From positions 1 through 11,226 of the forward strand of contig SDVU01000707.1 of the NCBI GenBank assembly GCA_016256075.1: a stretch of DNA of 11,226 nucleotides, written 5' to 3'. Of the stretch, positions 7,511-11,226 are shown in pieces (within the stretch, counting starts at the first letter, position 1; every line of letters starts with the position of its first letter). Under the pieces are notes generated by a model that saw only the letters and a list, made by a program, of their open reading frames with translations, was not told the origin of the DNA and did not search any database. The position numbers were made by a program, and so were the translations under genes. The DNA is from Dictyocoela muelleri (taxonomy: Eukaryota; Microsporidia).

Positions 7511-7927
7511 ATTTTTAAGAATATAAAAAAAAGCTGTATTTTTTGAATATTTTCAAAATTTCATTTTTAAAAATTTTATTGTATTTCTTTAAACAATCAT
7601 ATATACATCTACTGTAATTATTATTTAGAAACTTATTATTTGATATTTTTGGCTTCATATATTTTTTAAGTTGTTATCATTATTATGAGCTGTTTTCTAT
7701 GGATTATTTTGATTATTATTATTATTAACGGGGTTGTCTAAAATTTCTGATGATATATCAAATTTTAAGTTTGGGAAATAGTCGGTAATGTGCTTTTATT
7801 GTCAATTATTATTGATTGCTTGTGTAAATTGCTGGTTAAATATAAAATGACCGGTTGATATAAAATTCTAGATAAGGCTTACTTATCAGAGATATTATTA
7901 CTGTTGGTCATTTCAATAAACTGATAT
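7511..7927. other. A+T-rich spacer
   Basis: No gene is supported. A minus-strand open stretch of about 33 codons (7795-7700) includes an Asn run encoded by a TTA/ATT trinucleotide tract at 7711-7728. In composition it resembles the Asn-rich relic at 9728-11049, but it is too short to assign. Confidence 0.4.
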
Positions 7928-7935
7928 GGACTATG

Positions 7936-8244
7936 GGTACTGTTCCAATATAAATAATCTCCTTTGCAATATTAAAATTTTAGGAAAGAAAAAACTGTAA
8001 ATTTTAACAAGGGTTATTTTAATGTGATAACTCACGTAGTATAGATTTTTTTTATTCTTCCTTTACGGTTGTAGATTTATGTTGTGGGTTACCGAAGGGA
8101 ACCCACAACATAAATCTACAACCGTATAAGAAGAATGAAAAATACCTATACTACGTGAGTTATCACATTAAAATAACCCTTGTTAAAATTTACAGTTTTC
8201 TCTTTCCTAAAATTTTAATATTGCAAAGGTGATATTTATAATTG
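7936..8244. repeat. Left terminal hairpin of the second Merlin element
   Basis: Arms of about 150 bp pair around gttgtgggtt (8081-8090) and aacccacaac (8100-8109), with a 9-nt loop (accgaaggg). The outer arm keeps the true terminus ggtactgttcc. The inner arm loses similarity at its last bases (gatatttataattg), so its copy of the terminus is decayed. A few single-base differences and indels separate the arms. Confidence 0.92.
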
Positions 8245-8365
8245 TCGTTTTTTTATGTTATTGATTATTTTTTTGATTTTTAATATATATTTTTTTTGAT
8301 TTTTTTTAATATATATTTTTTATTTTTTTAGACCTTTATGAGACCATTCAAGGATTTACAGAAAT

Positions 8366-9212
8366 ATGAGCCCCAGAATTAGGAAAATACCTAGTTCTGA
8401 AGCGTTTGCATTCCTGGTTCTAAGAAGATTAGGGGTAATAAAGTCAAAACAATATTGCCCACGCTGCAAATGTTTGATGAAGGTCCATGGTGACTATAAC
8501 GGGTTCTTCTATTGTTAAAGAAAATGTAATATCGGACTATCCATGCGGTATGATACTATACTACAGGATACAAGGATTACATTTAAGAAATTTATCCTTC
8601 TTTGCCACTACTCTTATCACAAAACCAAAATAACAAAAAATTTGTTACGGGATGTGGGAATAAGTAGTTCGTTGATTACTAAAATCAAATATAAAATTGA
8701 GCATAAAATTGCACAATACAATAAAAGGTGCATGGCAAAGTTAGGTGGTGAAGGAACAATAGTTGAAGCAAATGAGACTCTCACGGCATCTGCCAAGTAT
8801 GGAAAGGGCCGCTTTCCGGAGCAATCATGGGTTTTTTGGGTCTTAGAAAGCGAAACAGGCAGATGTTATCTAAATGTTGTCCCTGATAGGAAAAGGGCGA
8901 CTATTGAAAAGATAATCTCGAGCATCGTCGTGGAAAGTACCATCATCTGTACTGATCAAGCAAAGATGTATGGTTCATTAGATGAGATGGGTATATACAC
9001 TTTGATGTGTGCCACAAAAGAAATTATGTAGACCCCAAAACAGGAGCACATACACAGACAATAGAAATATGTATAATCATTTTTTTTAAAAAAAAGAAAA
9101 ATAAGGAATATGGTATTGAAAAAAGAGGATCAAGTATTTTGTGTGGGTTTTTTTATTTTTTAGGAATAATAAAAATTTAATTTTTGAGGAATTTATGAAA
9201 ATTATAGAATAA
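8366..9212 (+). pseudogene. Decayed IS1595/Merlin transposase
   Basis: The same family order as the intact copy at 3727-4614 is visible. The zinc ribbon has YCPRC with Cys codons at 8456-8458 and 8465-8467, then YC and RKC around 8510-8527. It is followed by VEANET, KYGKGRF, WVFWVLE, VVPDRK, CTDQA, then VDP and HTQTIE in a second frame, and a C-terminal FFRNN..FEEFMKIIE in a third frame, stopping at 9210-9212. The damage is one in-frame TAA at 8516-8518, a frame change near 9005-9012 and another near 9130. The first catalytic Asp is replaced by Asn (codon 8771-8773). The second Asp and the Glu codon (9064-9066) survive. The longest uninterrupted piece is 8543-9031. The original length of about 282 codons is normal. 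This copy cannot supply active transposase. Confidence 0.88.
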
Positions 9213-9324
9213 ATTGTTTTGATATTTAATTACTATTTTTTTGTATTGTTTTTGATTTTTTGATTTTTATGATTTTATGGTTTTTGCAAAACTTGTTGAA
9301 AAAAGAGAGTTTTTGTAAAATATT

Positions 9325-9643
9325 GGTACTGTTCCAATATAAATAATCACCTTTGCAATATTAAAATTTTATGGAAAGAGAAAACTTTAAATTTTAACAA
9401 GGTTATTTTAATGTGATAACTCCCGTAGTATATGTATTTTTCATTCTTCCTTTACGGTTGTAGATTTATGGTGTATCGCCCTTTGGGCCAATACACCATA
9501 AATCTACAACCGTAAAGGCAGAATGAAAAATACCTATACTACGGGAGTTATCACATAAAAATAACCCTTGTTAAAATTTACAGTTTTCTCTTTCCATAAA
9601 ATTTTAATATTGCAAAGGTGATTATTTATATTGGAACAGTAAC
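9325..9643. repeat. Right terminal hairpin of the second Merlin element, 319 bp
   Basis: The arms meet at tatggtgtat / atacaccata, with a loop containing the small stem gccc-ttt-gggc (about 9478-9487). Both the inner start (ggtactgttcc at 9325) and the outer end (ggaacagtaac) keep the terminal motif, so the hairpin by itself has the form of a MITE. Its inner side lacks the ggactatg duplication, so here it moved as part of the larger element. Confidence 0.92.
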
Positions 9644-9727
9644 GGACTATGGGTATATAAAAAGTATTGTTTTGATCAAAGAGGGGTTGAGATGGAAAAG
9701 CATTTTTATATGTAGGCTGTGGCTGAG

Positions 9728-11049
9728 TTATTTTTTCTTAAAAATATTTGAATGATTAAAAAAATTTGTTTGGATAAAAAAATTTGGCTGATTAAATTTA
9801 TTTGGTTGATTTAGGACTTTGTTGCTTTGATCAAATTGAATAGGGTTATTTTCTTGATAATATAGATTATATTTAACATGTTTTGTGGAATTTTCATTTA
9901 TATCACAGAAATTTTTTTCATTTGTTTGACCAAATTCATTTTCTCTCAATCTCTTTAGATTAGTTTCTGATTTATTATGTTGAGTTATACTTTCAACATT
10001 TATTCTGGTGAAGTTTGATATTTTATTCTCAATTATTTTATTCTCAATTATTTTATCTTCAATTATTTCATTTTTCGCTCTAAATTGTTCTGATTTATCT
10101 ATCATATCAAGTTTCACGTGTTTTTATTTCTTTTAAGGAAGAAATTAATTTGTCATTTCCATCAATTCTTTTTAAATCTGCCGGATAATTAAGCAAATCA
10201 TGAATTACTGGTTTGTTTCTACTTTCCGTTATTTTTTGATTCAACATGCTAATATCATTTAATAGATTTTTAAATCCCAGTGTATCACCATTAATTAACT
10301 CACTATCTTTTTCTGTGATTTCACTCGAATGAGAAATGCTTTTCAGGGAATCACTGCATTTTTGAGTATTTTAGAAATCAAACACGAAAGTGTATCTTCG
10401 TTGGAATTTTTAACATGGAAAGATCTTTGATTTCTTCTAAATTTTTATTATTGGGAATATTATAAGGATCGTCTGTGATATACAGTGTCTGAATATTGTT
10501 ATTTTGCAGTTTATAAGTTAATATTTCGGTTAAATTGGGAGTATTATTTAAATATTTTGGAAAATTTCTAACTATGGTGTTATTTTGTTTGTTGTCTTGT
10601 TTATGATTACTTTCATCTAAATTATTTTTAGATTTAGAATTTTCTCGATATTTTTTACTCTTAATTTCTGCTGTTTGTAGCATATCAGGTATATTTTGAG
10701 TTGTATTTATTAATATATCGTTGATAGTATCATTAATATTCGTTTTATTTGGATATTCAGTATCAATATTTTTTAGGAATTCGGAATTAAGAGATTCGTC
10801 CGTGCTAGAAAATATATTTTTGAAGATATCTAAATCAAAAATATCCGAATCGGAATTATATAAATCGGAATAATCTAAATCGAACTTATCTAAATCTGAA
10901 TATAAAGCATCTGAATATGAATCTATGTAAACAGTATCTGAATTCTCAGTATTTATATTTTGTTTGGAAATATTCGACTCACAAAGATTTTTGAGATGTG
11001 CTTTTGGATGTTGAATTATATTTTCTTTGATACAGATATTTCTAGGGCA
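9728..11049 (-). pseudogene. Degraded Asn/Asp-rich protein gene, function unknown
   Basis: The minus strand is open in three successive frames: 11049-10378, about 10360-10107, and 10105-9728. The blocks abut or slightly overlap and share the same Asn-, Lys- and Ser-rich style, so they are probably one gene with two frame changes. The first block has no ATG at its start, continues past its first Met at 10683, and is preceded in frame by a TAA (11050-11052) and further open codons with KKCTQCK. A Cys/His cluster (CPRNIC ... HP..HLKNLC) lies near the start, followed by an acidic segment with repeated (Y/F)SDL and FDLD words (about 10920-10820). The last block contains IIENK repeats and a tail of PN(K/F)FNQ words. 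The final block's first ATG is at 10105; GTG at 10117 is unlikely to serve. I recognise no family. Uncaught sequencing errors or separate small genes are alternatives. Confidence 0.45.
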
Positions 11050-11052
11050 TTA

Positions 11053-11226
11053 TGTAATGGTCTTGCATTGAGTACATTTTTTATTATAAGTAGAATATTC
11101 ATAAGGGGTTTGAAAGTTTTTTTTTAATTTATTTTATTCTATATATTACATATTACATGTTGACAACATCCATAGCTGCCAACCCGGAGAGTTGTCTCCA
11201 ACCATAGTCTTATGACCTTTGGTTCC
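11053..11226. other. Flank with a short inverted repeat
   Basis: This stretch starts with open codons that may belong to the Asn-rich relic (to about 11130), followed by A+T-rich sequence. At 11186-11199, ggaga-gttg-tctcc forms a small hairpin. The last 60 bases are less A+T-rich than the rest and may start another feature beyond the window; nothing can be assigned. Confidence 0.35.

Larger units (their letters stand above)
7936..9643 (+). mobile_element. Merlin-type transposon with hairpin ends, decayed transposase
   Basis: The element starts ggtactgttccaatataaat and ends in the inverse (ggaacagtaac, one base off). It is flanked on both sides by ggactatg (7928-7935 and 9644-9651), an 8-bp target duplication as expected for Merlin. 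Each end is a long palindrome, at 7936-8244 and 9325-9643. Because they are palindromic and similar to each other, the ends are both direct and inverted repeats. A decayed IS1595/Merlin transposase lies between them. The target duplication ties both hairpins and the gene into one insertion, rather than two separate MITEs around a gene. Confidence 0.85.

Noticed and set aside
7936-9643. Paired long repeats as LTRs of a retroelement
   Set aside because: Each repeat is a palindrome, the target duplication is 8 bp, and the enclosed gene is a DDE transposase of the IS1595/Merlin type. No reverse transcriptase is present.
10106-10117. GTG start for the last block of the Asn-rich relic
   Set aside because: GTG initiation is not expected in a eukaryotic nuclear gene. 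The first ATG in that frame is at 10105, and the block is better read as a continuation of a broken upstream gene.

Overview
The window looks like a transposon-rich stretch of a very A+T-rich eukaryotic genome, most likely a microsporidian with a relaxed, repeat-loaded genome. Three things support this. The one clear host gene is a hexokinase with an N-terminal signal peptide, as known for secreted microsporidian hexokinases. A CCC triplet sits directly against its start codon, as in many microsporidian promoters. No introns are needed for the hexokinase or the intact transposase. The exact genus cannot be read from the sequence.

Layout: 1-77 holds a decayed tRNA-like sequence on the minus strand, and a second decayed copy of its 5' half lies on the plus strand at 211-270. 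Positions 741-2555 (minus) encode the hexokinase. Positions 3678-4694 hold a compact, apparently intact DNA transposon with an IS1595/Merlin-type DDE transposase (3727-4614, plus). Positions 5317-5345 hold an orphan, decayed end of the same type.

Positions 5444-7510 are a nested region. A broken MULE transposase (FLYWCH finger plus MULE core, minus strand, about 7320-6266) lies between related terminal blocks. Its 3' side is interrupted by a non-autonomous inverted-repeat element (5494-6257), which itself contains a 319-bp foldback hairpin (5659-5977).

Positions 7936-9643 are a second Merlin-type transposon, about 1.7 kb, flanked by the 8-bp duplication ggactatg. Each end is a near-perfect hairpin of 309-319 bp, and its transposase (8366-9212) is decayed. 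Positions 11049-9728 (minus) carry a degraded Asn/Asp-rich gene of unknown function, open in three successive frames.

How the parts work together: the hexokinase is probably the only functional cellular gene, with a likely role in phosphorylating host sugars outside the parasite. The rest is a transposon graveyard around at least one copy that may still move. The most distinctive signal is end architecture. Several unrelated-looking elements have palindromic or foldback ends, and two of them share the same layout: one end is two direct copies of a motif 28 bp apart, and the other end is that motif facing its own inverted copy.
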